Shown: in pieces, positions 33,550 to 42,285 of the stretch
Numbering within the stretch: the stretch's first letter is position 1
Layout of the letters: every line of letters begins with the position of its first letter
Assembly: GCA_965277275.1 (NCBI GenBank)
Contig: CBDICG010000001.1
Coordinates: 434,001-498,000 of the forward strand
Direction of reading: 5' to 3'
DNA length: 64,000 nucleotides
Origin: HLUCCA09 sp965277275
GTDB lineage: Bacteria > Pseudomonadota > Alphaproteobacteria > Rhodobacterales > Rhodobacteraceae
Notes under the pieces: generated by a model
Seen by the model: the letters and a program-made list of their open reading frames with translations, nothing else
Database searches by the model: none
What the model was told of the DNA's origin: nothing
Program-made: the position numbers and the translations under genes

Positions 33550-33765
33550 TCAGCCGTTGCGCGCCCGCCAGATTTGCCATGTCACCACAAGGGCCCAGAG
33601 AAAGGCCGCCATTGCAGCGAGATAGATCAAAAACTCGAATCGGGGCGCGAGCCCCGTCCACGTCACGATGTAGGGAGCGAGGATCGCCGCCAAGCCTGCT
33701 CCGGCAATAACCAGCGCGACCATTCGTCCCCGGCGGGCGATCTCTCGGTCATGTGCGTCGCTCAT
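33550..33765 (-). CDS. DUF5337-like small membrane protein
   Basis: A 71-residue protein with a basic N-terminus (EIARRGR) and two membrane helices (about 16-36 and 45-64), ending ALVVTWQIWRARNG. This matches my memory of DUF5337, a Rhodobacterales family encoded near nuoF. It lies 48 bp upstream of the nuoF start. A role as a membrane-arm accessory is possible but untested. Confidence 0.7.
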   Translation of the reverse strand: MSDAHDREIARRGRMVALVIAGAGLAAILAPYIVTWTGLAPRFEFLIYLAAMAAFLWALVVTWQIWRARNG

Positions 33766-33801
33766 TCTGACAACCCGTGGCCTCGGCGGCGCGAGCGCGT
33801 C

Positions 33802-34455
33802 CTAGTAGACGTCGCCCTTTTCGACCTTTTCGGAGAAATCCGTGGAGCCGCCCGCAGCGAGCGTCTTGGCCTGTGCGACCCAGTCATCGCGCGTCACACG
33901 GCCCTTGAAACCTTCGAGGTTCTGGTCGACCCACGCGACCTCGTCCGCTGTCCAGTTCGCGATCTGGTCAAAGTGGTAAAAGCCGAGGGAGTTGCAGAGC
34001 CGCTCCAGCGCGGGTCCGACGCCCTTGATCTGCTTGAGATCGTCGGCGCTGCCGTCGCGCGGGCCGTCGAGTGCCGCAGGGCGCGTGCCTTCACTCGGCT
34101 CCGCCGGTGCGGCTTCGTTCGCGGCGGCAGACGCCGTCCCGGAGGACGACGCTGCTGCAGATGCTGACGGTGCGGCGGGCGCTGGCGCGGCCGGGGCGCT
34201 GGGGGCCACGGACGTCGTGTGGCTTGCCGGCACGGTGGGCGCCTTCTTTGCCCCGGGTGGCGGCAGGGTCTCGCGCCAACCGAGCATGAGGACGAGGAAA
34301 ATGATCGCTGCCAACACGATAAACATCGCGCCGGTTTCATTGATCCCAAAGCCCCACATTACGGCAGACATCCCCGCGCCAACAGCGGCGAAGAGCCCAG
34401 CGACGGCCGCAGCGCCAATCGCGCGGTCGTCAGGTCGGTTCATGCGTTTGGTCAT
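33802..34455 (-). CDS. Membrane protein with NuoE-like helix-hairpin-helix C-terminal domain
   Basis: A 217-residue protein in three parts: two membrane helices (about 13-35 and 43-59), an Ala/Pro/Ser-rich linker (about 65-130), and a C-terminal helix-hairpin-helix domain (DDLKQIKGVGPALERLC, then FYHFDQIANW and DEVAWVDQNLEGFKGRVTRDDWVAQA). That last domain is strikingly similar to the C-terminal extension of NuoE encoded just upstream, so the two probably arose by duplication and may pair or bind the same partner. The ATG at 34455 follows GGGGAG. Being membrane-anchored, it could tether a soluble factor to complex I. Confidence 0.78.
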   Translation of the reverse strand: MTKRMNRPDDRAIGAAAVAGLFAAVGAGMSAVMWGFGINETGAMFIVLAAIIFLVLMLGWRETLPPPGAKKAPTVPASHTTSVAPSAPAAPAPAAPSASAAASSSGTASAAANEAAPAEPSEGTRPAALDGPRDGSADDLKQIKGVGPALERLCNSLGFYHFDQIANWTADEVAWVDQNLEGFKGRVTRDDWVAQAKTLAAGGSTDFSEKVEKGDVY

Positions 34456-34565
34456 TAGGTCTCCCCAGGGTCGTAAGTGGCGCGACATCGCGTCACACGT
34501 CGCTTCTACCTTGGAATTCGCAGCGTGTCTCGCCAAACGTGGTCTTATCTTTTGTCGACTTGATG

Positions 34566-35654
34566 TTAGCCCTTGCGTGCAGCCTCTGCCAAGACCCGAG
34601 CCTGTCCGACCCAGTCATCGCGCGTCGCGCGGCCCTTGAATCCGTCGAGATGGGCATCGATCCAGGCCAGCTCGGCATCCGTCCACGCTGCGATCTGGTC
34701 AAAGTGGAAGATCCCGAGCCCGTGGCACACTTTCTCAAGCCCCGGTCCGATTCCCTTGATCGCTTTCAGATCGTCCGGCCCGCTGTCGCGCGCGGCCTCG
34801 AGCAGAGCGGGCTTTTGCCCGGCATCGGGATCCGTCTTCGCGGGTGCCGCTGGCTTTGGCGCGGCCTTCTTGGCGGGTGCCGCGACGGGTCGGGAAGAGG
34901 GCGGAGTGGGTGCGACGGCCTCGGCCACAGCGTGCGGCCGGCCACCCTGATCTCCCCACGGAGCAATCAGCGGCTCCTCCGTTCCGTCGATCCGTTTGAC
35001 CGTCTCTTGAAGGGCAAGGGCCCGGGCGACGGAGGCGTTGTGCGGTGCGCGCCCCTCAAGATGGTCCGTCAGCGTGGTTGGCCCACCAAGGGGCTCGGCG
35101 GCATAGCGACCGTTTTGCGGGCCGGGCGTCGGCACATTGCCCGCCCTCAGGGTATCGATGATCTCACCGAGGCGCTCGGCAGTGAGATCCTCGTAGTAAT
35201 CCTTGCCGATCTGCGCCATCGGCGCATTGGTGCAAGCGCCAAGGCACTCCACTTCTTCCCAGCTCAGCTTTCCATCGTCACTCACCTGATGCGCCGCGGG
35301 GGCGATCTTGTCCTTGCATACGGCGACAAGGTCTTCAGCGCCGCAGATCATGCAGGTCGTGGTTCCGCAGATCTGGATGTTGGCGACCGCCCCGACGGGC
35401 TGGAGCTGGAACATGAAGTAAAAGGTGGCAACCTCCAGAGCCCGAATATGCGCAAGCCCGAGCATTTCCGCGACGTGCTCGATTGCAGGTCGGCTGAGCC
35501 AGCCTTCCTGCTCCTGAGCGCGCCAGAGAAGCGGGATGATAGCGCTGGCCTCGCGGCCTTCGGGATACTTGGAAATCTGCGCTTCAGCCCACGCCCTGTT
35601 CTCGGGCGTGAAGGCGAAGCTCTCGGGTTGGTCCTTGTGCAGGCGACGGAGCAT
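34566..35654 (-). CDS. nuoE: NADH-quinone oxidoreductase subunit E with C-terminal extension
   Basis: The first 170 residues are a normal NuoE thioredoxin-fold [2Fe-2S] subunit with ligands Cys96, Cys101, Cys137 and Cys141 (ICGTTTCMICG and CLGACTNAP). About 190 residues are added: a variable linker with an Ala/Pro/Lys-rich part, then a helix-hairpin-helix domain at about 293-355 (DDLKAIKGIGPGLEKVC, FHFDQIAAW, GFKGRATRDDWVGQA). E. coli NuoE lacks this; extended NuoE proteins occur in Rhodobacterales. The domain is duplicated in the next gene. Confidence 0.96.
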   Translation of the reverse strand: MLRRLHKDQPESFAFTPENRAWAEAQISKYPEGREASAIIPLLWRAQEQEGWLSRPAIEHVAEMLGLAHIRALEVATFYFMFQLQPVGAVANIQICGTTTCMICGAEDLVAVCKDKIAPAAHQVSDDGKLSWEEVECLGACTNAPMAQIGKDYYEDLTAERLGEIIDTLRAGNVPTPGPQNGRYAAEPLGGPTTLTDHLEGRAPHNASVARALALQETVKRIDGTEEPLIAPWGDQGGRPHAVAEAVAPTPPSSRPVAAPAKKAAPKPAAPAKTDPDAGQKPALLEAARDSGPDDLKAIKGIGPGLEKVCHGLGIFHFDQIAAWTDAELAWIDAHLDGFKGRATRDDWVGQARVLAEAARKG

Positions 35655-35761
35655 GGGGTTCCTCGGCTCGGGCCGTGACGGCGGTCAATCCATATCTATC
35701 GCGGGGCCGCCCGCGTTTCAGTGCGACGAAGCCTCACATCTGACGATTGTCCGGCATGGCG

Positions 35762-36121
35762 CTAGTGACCCGCGACATAGGCGATGCCTGCCAGGGCGAT
35801 GACGACGAAACAAAGAGCCCCCGCCGCCGCATGGATCCACCACGGCTCACCCTCGCTGGCATAGGTGAAGGCATCGAAGAAACTGACAATGGCGAAGACT
35901 GCAAAGAGCACCAGGATCACGAGCGCGTCGCCGTAGAGCGCCGCTGCGAGGGCAAGGAGAGTGAACGCGAAATAGCGGCCTGCCATTGCTTTGGGCAGAA
36001 GCGAGCGGCGATGCTGCGACACCCTGAACCCTGCGTCCGGATCGATGAAGAACGCGATCCCCAGAACGAGTGTCGCGACGCCTCCGATGGCCGCGGCGAT
36101 CATGGCAAGGGTGAGGGTCAT
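35762..36121 (-). CDS. Small membrane protein upstream of nuoE
   Basis: A 119-residue protein with four predicted membrane helices, including AMIAAAIGGVATLVLGIAFF, YFAFTLLALAAALYG and a final AAAGALCFVVIALAGIAYV. The ATG at 36121 follows GGAGAG; in-frame codons further upstream encode unrelated residues. It lies about 107 bp before nuoE in the same direction. No family is recognised with confidence. Confidence 0.7.
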   Translation of the reverse strand: MTLTLAMIAAAIGGVATLVLGIAFFIDPDAGFRVSQHRRSLLPKAMAGRYFAFTLLALAAALYGDALVILVLFAVFAIVSFFDAFTYASEGEPWWIHAAAGALCFVVIALAGIAYVAGH

Positions 36122-36230
36122 GGGGCTCTCCGGGTGCTGGAGCCGCTCGTGGCGCGGGGGGGAGCCTCCGGCGGCGGTATTTCCAGCAAGAAGAAGACAG
36201 GGCGCGCGCGGGGCGTCAAGCAATGACGCG

Positions 36231-36542
36231 TTACTGCGTCAGAACGCAGGCAACGGGGATGTTGGGAATGGTCCTGCCCGTCGCTGTGCCCGCGATTTCG
36301 CCGAGGAGGGCCGCCTGACGGGCCGCTTGGGCTGCTGGCGTGTCGAGAACGAAGCACAGGTAGATCCGTTGTCCGTTGCGCATGCCGTAGATGGCATTGG
36401 CCGCCGACGCCGCGAATGGCTCGAACCCGCGCTCGGCGAGATCCGATGAGTAGAGCCATTTGCTGGTGCCGATATCGATCTCGGCAGCGGTCTGCATTGG
36501 GGCGAGCAGAAGGACAATCGCAAGCGTTGCTCTGCGGGTCAT
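36231..36542 (-). CDS. Small exported protein in the nuo operon
   Basis: A 103-residue protein with a signal peptide (MTRRATLAIVLLLAPMQTAA) and a mature domain of about 83 residues that contains two Cys (YLCFVLD and PVACVLTQ), probably disulfide-bonded after export. No motif is recognised. It is the first gene after the 320-bp non-coding stretch downstream of nuoD and may be the first cistron of a sub-operon. Confidence 0.65.
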   Translation of the reverse strand: MTRRATLAIVLLLAPMQTAAEIDIGTSKWLYSSDLAERGFEPFAASAANAIYGMRNGQRIYLCFVLDTPAAQAARQAALLGEIAGTATGRTIPNIPVACVLTQ

Positions 36543-36862
36543 TGTCTACTCCATAAACGGGTCACTGCGCTTGTACGCCGAATGCGGGACGGTTGCCTTG
36601 CAGTATTCTCATCCCGGAATGGTCCTGCCGGCACCTGTCCGAATACTTCCAAGGGCCTCGTAACGAGGGCGTGGCTGATGGTGAGCCGCGCCTGCCGCAT
36701 TCCCGCATGGGTGGTCGGGCGCGGCCCCTCGGGCTCCCGTGCGTTTCATTTGGCCGATGGCGGGGTCGGGTGCTGCGCACCCTTCCCCGGGGCTCCGACG
36801 TCGACGCCTCCAGCAAAGCTCGCGAGCTTCGGCTCGAGCGATGCGCGTGAAGCGGAGACGCT
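36543..36862. other. Intergenic region downstream of nuoD
   Basis: About 320 bases with no supported gene. It contains a perfect 14-bp palindrome (AAGCTCGCGAGCTT, 36816-36829) about 35 bases past the nuoD stop, which could end or stabilise the nuoA-nuoD transcript, but no T-tract follows. A promoter for the downstream genes may lie here; none stands out. Confidence 0.4.
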
Positions 36863-38083
36863 CTAGCGATCCACCTCGCCGAAGACGATATCCATCGTCC
36901 CGATGATGGCGCTGACATCGGCGAGTTGGTGCCCCTTGGCGACATGGTCCATGGCCTGCAAGTGCAGATAGCCGGGCGCGCGCAGCTTGGCGCGGTATGG
37001 GCGATTCGTCCCGTCCGCGACAAGGTAGACCCCGAACTCCCCCTTGGGCGCCTCGACCGCGGCGTAGACTTCGCCGGCGGGCACGTGGAAGCCCTCGGTA
37101 TAGAGCTTGAAGTGGTGGATAAGGGCTTCCATCGAGGTTTTCATGTCAGATCGCTTTGGTGGGGTGATCTTGCCGCGGGCCATGACATCGCCCTGCCCCT
37201 CCGGTTCGCGCAACTTGACGATGGCCTGGCGCATGATCTTCACGCTCTCGCGCATCTCCGCCATGCGGCAGAGGTAGCGGTCGTAGCAATCGCCGTTCTT
37301 GCCGACGGGGATCATGAAGTCGAACTCGTCGTAGCATTCATAGGGCTGCGCGCGACGCAGGTCCCAGGCGAGGCCGGAGCCGCGCACCATGACGCCGGAA
37401 AAACCCCAATCCTGGATCTCCTGCTCGGAGACCACGCCGATGTCCGCGTTGCGCTGTTTGAAGATACGGTTCTCGGTCAGCAGCTCGTCGATATCGTCGA
37501 GCACCTTGAGGAACGGGTCGCACCAGGCCTCGATATCGTCGATCAGGTCGGGCGGCAGATCCTGGTGCACACCGCCGGGCCGGAAATACGCCGAGTGGAG
37601 CCGCGCGCCACAGGCCCGCTCGTAAAAGATCATGAGCTTCTCGCGCTCCTCAAAGCCCCACAGCGGCGGGGTGAGCGCGCCCACATCCATCGCTTGCGTC
37701 GTGACGTTGAGGATGTGGCTCAAGAGGCGGCCGATCTCGGAATAGAGCACCCGGATAAGCGACGCCCGGCGCGGGACTTCGACGCCCGTGAGCTTTTCGA
37801 TCGCGAGGCACCAGGCATGTTCCTGGTTCATCGGCGCGACATAGTCGAGCCGGTCGAGATACGGCAGGTTCTGCAGGTACGTCCTGCTTTCCATCAGCTT
37901 TTCGGTCCCGCGGTGCAGCAGGCCGATATGCGGGTCGCAGCGTTCGACGATCTCGCCGTCAAGCTCCAGGACGAGGCGCAGCACCCCGTGTGCAGCCGGG
38001 TGCTGCGGGCCGAAATTGATGTTGAAATTCCGGATCTTCTGCTCGCCGGTTGCAGCGTCGGTAAAGCCTTTGGAGCCGTCCAT
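36863..38083 (-). CDS. nuoD: NADH-quinone oxidoreductase subunit D
   Basis: The 406-residue subunit that shapes the quinone-binding site. INFGPQHPAAHGVLRLVLELDGE, HIGLLHRGTEKLME, YLDRLDYVAPMNQEH and the C-terminal DGTNRPYRAKLRAPGYLHL and IIGTMDIVFGEVDR are all canonical. The ATG at 38083 has a GGAGAAG site. It begins 10 bp after the sulfotransferase stop, so that gene and nuoD share a transcript. Confidence 0.97.
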   Translation of the reverse strand: MDGSKGFTDAATGEQKIRNFNINFGPQHPAAHGVLRLVLELDGEIVERCDPHIGLLHRGTEKLMESRTYLQNLPYLDRLDYVAPMNQEHAWCLAIEKLTGVEVPRRASLIRVLYSEIGRLLSHILNVTTQAMDVGALTPPLWGFEEREKLMIFYERACGARLHSAYFRPGGVHQDLPPDLIDDIEAWCDPFLKVLDDIDELLTENRIFKQRNADIGVVSEQEIQDWGFSGVMVRGSGLAWDLRRAQPYECYDEFDFMIPVGKNGDCYDRYLCRMAEMRESVKIMRQAIVKLREPEGQGDVMARGKITPPKRSDMKTSMEALIHHFKLYTEGFHVPAGEVYAAVEAPKGEFGVYLVADGTNRPYRAKLRAPGYLHLQAMDHVAKGHQLADVSAIIGTMDIVFGEVDR

Positions 38084-38093
38084 GGGTCTTCTC

Positions 38094-39071
38094 CTATGCC
38101 AGATCTGGGCGCGGGCGATTGCTCTCGCGGCGCCAATGTTCGGGGATCGCGTCGCCGAACCGGTCGAACGCGAAAGTGTAGATATCGTCGAAGCCGGCGC
38201 GCAGCGCCGCCCACTTCTCGTGCGGGAAGGGGAACGGGCGGCCTTCGTGGACCCTTGAGCCGACATCCGCCGGATAGGGCTCGATCTCGAGAAAGCGACA
38301 GAGCCTGTCAAACGTGTCCTGCTCGAACATTGTTTCGTAGAACATGAAATGCACGTCTTGAGACGGGACATGCGCGTCGAGCTGTTCGACCGTGTAGCGG
38401 TAGTCGCAATGACGCATCGCGCTCATGCGGGAGTGTTTGCTGTCGCGTTCGATCCACTCCTCCAGCCGTTGGGGGGCGTCTGCTTCCGGCACATCGTTGT
38501 GCAGCAGAAACATCCGCAACGCCGACCAGTAGCGATCGACGGGATCGCGCATGATGAAGATGAACTTCGGGCGCCGCCCCTCGGGCGAGATGTACTCTGC
38601 CATCTCCTGAAAGGCGCCCGGCGCGGCGAACGCGTAATCGGGCGTGAAATCGCACAGGTAGGGTTTGTCGCCGGAGCTTCGTGCCAGCTGGGTCATCCAC
38701 GCATGCGCGCCGGCTCGTCCGCCCTTGAGGATCTTCATCAGATCGACCTGACACTGCAGGTGACGCACGCGTTGCGCGTATTCGCGATCGTTGCAGGCTT
38801 CGATGTCCGTCAGCAGGTTGAGGATCATCTTGGAGCGCCAGCCCCGCATGCCCGTGTTGTTGCGGTACGCGGTGCTGAAGTAGTGCCGTTCCTTCTCGAT
38901 GGGCTGAACGTGACAGGACGGTCCGCGCCCGAGCATTTGCGCAAGCCAGGTCGTGCCGGCCTTCTGAGCTCCGACGCACAGCAGAAGCCGCTTGCCCTGC
39001 GGCACGCGTGGGCGCTGCTCGGGGGCAAGAAGCGGCTCGGTGGTCCGCGACATCTCCTGTGCGGTCAGCAT
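38094..39071 (-). CDS. PAPS-dependent sulfotransferase inserted between nuoC and nuoD
   Basis: A 325-residue soluble sulfotransferase that would move sulfate from PAPS to a hydroxyl or amine acceptor. The 5'-phosphosulfate loop is GAQKAGTTWLAQML (36-43 core), the 3'-phosphate site is RDPVDRYWSALRMF (Arg175, Ser183), and HYFSTAYRN and the C-terminal region resemble heparan-type N-/O-sulfotransferases. It fits between nuoC (48-bp gap) and nuoD (10-bp gap) with no sign of mobile DNA. Sulfotransferases act on glycans, lipids or small molecules; nothing in complex I is known to need one. The acceptor is unknown. Confidence 0.88.
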   Translation of the reverse strand: MLTAQEMSRTTEPLLAPEQRPRVPQGKRLLLCVGAQKAGTTWLAQMLGRGPSCHVQPIEKERHYFSTAYRNNTGMRGWRSKMILNLLTDIEACNDREYAQRVRHLQCQVDLMKILKGGRAGAHAWMTQLARSSGDKPYLCDFTPDYAFAAPGAFQEMAEYISPEGRRPKFIFIMRDPVDRYWSALRMFLLHNDVPEADAPQRLEEWIERDSKHSRMSAMRHCDYRYTVEQLDAHVPSQDVHFMFYETMFEQDTFDRLCRFLEIEPYPADVGSRVHEGRPFPFPHEKWAALRAGFDDIYTFAFDRFGDAIPEHWRRESNRPRPDLA

Positions 39072-39119
39072 GTCACCGCCCGGCCGTCTTGTCGCGACAG
39101 GGCGCTCGGCGGATCGGCA

Positions 39120-39737
39120 TTACGCGTCAGCCTCTTTTTCGTCGCCCGGCAAGATGTACTCGGCGCCCTCCCACGGGCTCAGGAAATCGAACTGCCGGTA
39201 TTCCTGAACGAGCTTCACGGGCTCGTAGACGACGCGCTTTTGCACCTCGTCGTAGCGGACTTCGGTATATCCCGTCGTCGGAAAGTCCTTGCGCAGCGGA
39301 TGCCCCCGGAAGCCGTAATCCGTCAGGATGCGGCGCAGGTCCGGGTGGCCCGAGAAGAGGATCCCGAACATGTCGAAGATCTCACGCTCAAACCAGTTGG
39401 ACGACGGGAACGTTTCGATGATCGACGGGACAATCGTGTCCTCCCGGATGGCGGACTTCACTCGGATCCGGTGGTTTTGGTACATCGACAGGAAGTGGTA
39501 GACCACGTCGAACCGCTTTTCGCGTTCCGGATGGTCCACTGCGGTGATGTCCACGAGGGTAGAGAAGCGGCACGTCGTGTCAGCCCGCAGGAACTCGACG
39601 AACCCCGGAATGGAGGGGGGCACCACCTCTACCGTCAGCTCATCATTGGTCACTTGCCAGCCGATCACGCAATCGGGGCGCTTGCTTTCCAGGTAGCGGC
39701 CAAGCTCGTTCAGGACCGCTGAATTGGCATCGGTCAT
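39120..39737 (-). CDS. nuoC: NADH-quinone oxidoreductase subunit C
   Basis: A 205-residue peripheral-arm subunit (30-kDa type), here a separate protein rather than fused to NuoD. The signature ERVYDMFGI-like region appears as NWFEREIFDMFGILFSGHPDLRRILTDYGFRGHPLRKDFP. The start overlaps the stop of the DUF2158 gene as ATGA. Confidence 0.97.
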   Translation of the reverse strand: MTDANSAVLNELGRYLESKRPDCVIGWQVTNDELTVEVVPPSIPGFVEFLRADTTCRFSTLVDITAVDHPEREKRFDVVYHFLSMYQNHRIRVKSAIREDTIVPSIIETFPSSNWFEREIFDMFGILFSGHPDLRRILTDYGFRGHPLRKDFPTTGYTEVRYDEVQKRVVYEPVKLVQEYRQFDFLSPWEGAEYILPGDEKEADA

Positions 39738-39952
39738 CAGTTGATCACTCCCTCACGTGCGGCGTCAGCATGTCCTCGAAGGGTCGTCGGCTCCAGCATT
39801 TCGATCCGAAACATCGCGCTGAGGCGCCGCGCCCCGTCAAACCAGCAGCAGGCCACCATCTGATCGCTGACAACAACCTCGACCGTCATGGCCGGGCCGC
39901 CGCTCTTTAGGCGAACGACGTCGCCAACCTCGGCACGGTTCCCGGACCTCAT
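39737..39952 (-). CDS. YodC/DUF2158-family protein
   Basis: A 71-residue protein with the DUF2158 signature GDVVRLKSGGPAMTVE, a predicted small beta-barrel of the KOW/SH3 kind, followed by CCWFDGARRLSAMF. The ATG at 39952 overlaps the nuoB stop and its own stop overlaps the nuoC start, both as ATGA, so it is translationally wedged between two core subunits. The function of the family is unknown; a short barrel could bind nucleic acid or a protein partner. Confidence 0.82.
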   Translation of the reverse strand: MRSGNRAEVGDVVRLKSGGPAMTVEVVVSDQMVACCWFDGARRLSAMFRIEMLEPTTLRGHADAAREGVIN

Positions 39953-40482
39953 CGTACGATCGTTCCCGTTCGGCGCATCTTCCGCTGCAACTGGAGGATG
40001 CCGTAGAGCAGCGCCTCCGCAGTTGGTGGGCATCCGGGCACATAGATGTCGACCGGCACGATCCGGTCGCAGCCCCGCACCACCGAGTAGCTGTAGTGAT
40101 AGTACCCGCCGCCGTTGGCACACGACCCCATCGAGATCACGTAGCGTGGCTCGGGCATCTGGTCGTAGACCTTGCGCAACGCCGGGGCCATCTTGTTGGT
40201 CAGCGTTCCCGCGACGATCATGAGGTCGGATTGGCGCGGACTGGCGCGCGGCGCCGTGCCGAAACGCTCCAGATCATAGCGCGGCATCGAGGCCTGCATC
40301 ATCTCCACTGCACAGCACGCGAGACCGAAGGTCATCCAGTGGAGCGAGCCGGTGCGCGCCCAGTTGATGATGTCCGCGGTGGAAGTCACGAGAAAGCCGC
40401 GGTCTTCAAGCTCACGACCGATCAACTGGGGGACCTGTTCACGATCCGGCCCGGCATCGTAGGCGTTGGTGGCAACGGTCAT
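39949..40482 (-). CDS. nuoB: NADH-quinone oxidoreductase subunit B
   Basis: A 177-residue subunit carrying the terminal [4Fe-4S] cluster N2. The ligand motifs GLACCAVEMM, GSCANGGGYY and VPGCPPTAEALL are complete, as is RASPRQSDLMIVAGTLTNKMAP. The ATG at 40482 follows GGGAG; an in-frame codon 30 bases upstream is less well placed. Unusually, nuoA is not adjacent: a membrane-protein gene and two non-coding stretches intervene. Confidence 0.97.
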   Translation of the reverse strand: MTVATNAYDAGPDREQVPQLIGRELEDRGFLVTSTADIINWARTGSLHWMTFGLACCAVEMMQASMPRYDLERFGTAPRASPRQSDLMIVAGTLTNKMAPALRKVYDQMPEPRYVISMGSCANGGGYYHYSYSVVRGCDRIVPVDIYVPGCPPTAEALLYGILQLQRKMRRTGTIVR

Positions 40483-40530
40483 GGTTGCTCCCTGCGAGTT
40501 GCTGCGGGGCACCCTGCCCCTTGTGGAAAA

Positions 40531-40559
40531 GGAGTAGACTGGTGGGGCTTGAACTTCAA
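40531..40559 (-). promoter_or_regulatory. Possible sigma-70 promoter for nuoB
   Basis: On the minus strand TTGAAG (40559-40554) and TACTCC (40536-40531) are separated by exactly 17 bases, about 50 bases upstream of the nuoB start. This would let nuoB and downstream genes be transcribed independently of nuoA. The -10 match is modest. Confidence 0.3.
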
Positions 40560-40878
40560 CGCGACAACCTTGTCAGGGGACAGCATGCACTGGGGCGGTG
40601 CTGAGCCTGTGGAAGGTCCCGCAGCCCGCGTGGAACAGCGGCGGGGCGCATGCTCCGGAAGGTGCTGAACACTGAACGACGCAGCCGTTGGGATGCGGCG
40701 TCAGCAGAGGTGTTTGCCTCGTCTCTTCAAAGGCTAACGCTGAAATGGACACAGGTAAGGTGGCCGCAGTGATCACCGCTCCACCGCATGGGGCACGCGT
40801 GAATGAAGCAATTGCGGCGCCCTGAGGCGCACCTGTACGTGCAACTGCAAGCGAAGCGCCCGACTTGTCGCGGCGCCT
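40560..40878. other. Non-coding stretch between nuoB and the inserted membrane-protein gene
   Basis: About 320 bases in which no frame on either strand combines a start signal with protein-like composition. No tRNA, known repeat or transposon end is evident. With the matching 405-base gap on the other side, it sets the inserted gene apart from the tightly packed operon. Confidence 0.4.
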
Positions 40879-41880
40879 CTACTCCGCCGGGTGCACCGGC
40901 GTCTGACGGCCCATCAACAGTTTCGCGATGTCGACGATCAACTGCGATTGGGTGGTGCTGCGGTTCGAGCGCGGCGGACGACCTTCGGCGCGATCGACCT
41001 CATCGGTCAGGTGATCGGCAAAGTAATCCTGCGCCCAGAACCCGAATCTCATCCCGCGCGTCAGAGCGGCGCCGGTCTCGGCGACATCCACATAAGTGCC
41101 GCCGCGCTTTGCAGGCATAAAGCTGTGACGGCTGACGCAAACCGCAGGGGGCGTGTCTTCTGCCTCGGCCTGATAAGCTTCGATGGCATCGCGCAATTCG
41201 TCCTCGAGTTCTGCACCGGCCTCCTCGAACATCGCTTCAAGATCCTCCTGCGCGGTCGAAGCTTCCACGCACATCACTTCGTGCACGTCTTCTGTCGAGG
41301 TGAGTACCTGCGCGAACATCTCGATATCGAGGGTTTCGCCCTCCTCGCCGCAGAGGCTTTCCATCGGCTGCCGGATCGTCACGGCAAATGCGCCATCCTC
41401 ATCGGCTGCGCTGCATGTGACACGCGCATCCTCTCGCCCGGGGTATATCGTGATGGCGGCCTTGAGTTGGTCCGTGGGCAAGGACGACCAACGGCGTGCA
41501 CGCGACGTGTGCTCAACGGTGGGCCCGGCAACAAGCGCCTCAGACAACCGGCTCGTCAGTACGAAAAAGAGGACCACTCCAAAAAGCGCCAGGCCAGCGA
41601 TCCGTAGCGCAAGGCCCGGCAAGCCGACCTCCGCCCCGATCGTGCCCGCGAGCAAGAGAACCGCCATTGTGACAAGCGAGACGATGATCGTCTCGGTCCA
41701 CGCTGTCGGGTAGCGAAGGAGGTGCGCGAGAGGCACACCGAGTGCGATGGGCAACAAGGCAAGCGCGGACGGCCCCTTGAAGGCGGCGACCACGAGCACG
41801 GCCAGCAAAGTCGGTACGGCTGACACCAAGATCAAGCGTCTCAAGCGATAGAGACGGTACATCGCAACGCGCAACGTCAT
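40879..41880 (-). CDS. Membrane protein of unknown function between nuoA and nuoB
   Basis: A 333-residue protein. The ATG at 41880 follows GGAGG; an earlier in-frame codon nine residues upstream has no site. Residues 1-110 carry about four membrane helices in two hairpins (LILVSAVPTLLAVLVVAAF, ALALLPIALGVPLAHLL, TIIVSLVTMAVLLLAGTIGA, LRIAGLALFGVVLFFVL). The remaining 220 residues are soluble and acidic, with a YPGREDARVTCSAADEDGAF strand region and an Asp/Glu-rich helix (about 215-245). No family is recognised. Gaps of about 400 bases on each side suggest it is transcribed separately from nuo. Confidence 0.7.
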   Translation of the reverse strand: MTLRVAMYRLYRLRRLILVSAVPTLLAVLVVAAFKGPSALALLPIALGVPLAHLLRYPTAWTETIIVSLVTMAVLLLAGTIGAEVGLPGLALRIAGLALFGVVLFFVLTSRLSEALVAGPTVEHTSRARRWSSLPTDQLKAAITIYPGREDARVTCSAADEDGAFAVTIRQPMESLCGEEGETLDIEMFAQVLTSTEDVHEVMCVEASTAQEDLEAMFEEAGAELEDELRDAIEAYQAEAEDTPPAVCVSRHSFMPAKRGGTYVDVAETGAALTRGMRFGFWAQDYFADHLTDEVDRAEGRPPRSNRSTTQSQLIVDIAKLLMGRQTPVHPAE

Positions 41881-42285
41881 GTTGAGCCTCCAAGCTGCGT
41901 TCAGCATAGCGCTAGGCGAAAACCCTGACGCTGCTAGGGCAAGAATGTGGCATTGACGCCGAAACGAGAGAAATGCGGGCCTTGAGCATCAATTGGAGGG
42001 CTGTCTGTGCGGCCGAAGACACGCCGCAGCCAGAAAGATCGCGACCCGTGAACAAGACGGGTGATCCGGGCGCTTTGTTCGGGCGCAAAGTGCACTCTTG
42101 TCAGGGCCACCCTCCCCCGCTTCGCAGGCCCGACCTGAGCTCTGCCCATGCCAATGCCAAGCAGCAGTCGCACGGATGAGGGCGTTGCGCGACCCACTTC
42201 ACCAGATCAAGGGCCCGCACAGAATTGCATTTAGATCAGACGGTTGAGGGAGTGGGACAGAGTCAGCAGGCTCGGACGGCCCGCG
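41881..42285. other. Non-coding stretch downstream of nuoA
   Basis: About 405 bases. A minus-strand frame covering 41934-42197 exists but has neither a ribosome-binding site nor plausible composition. No repeat or terminator with a T-tract is visible. Confidence 0.4.
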
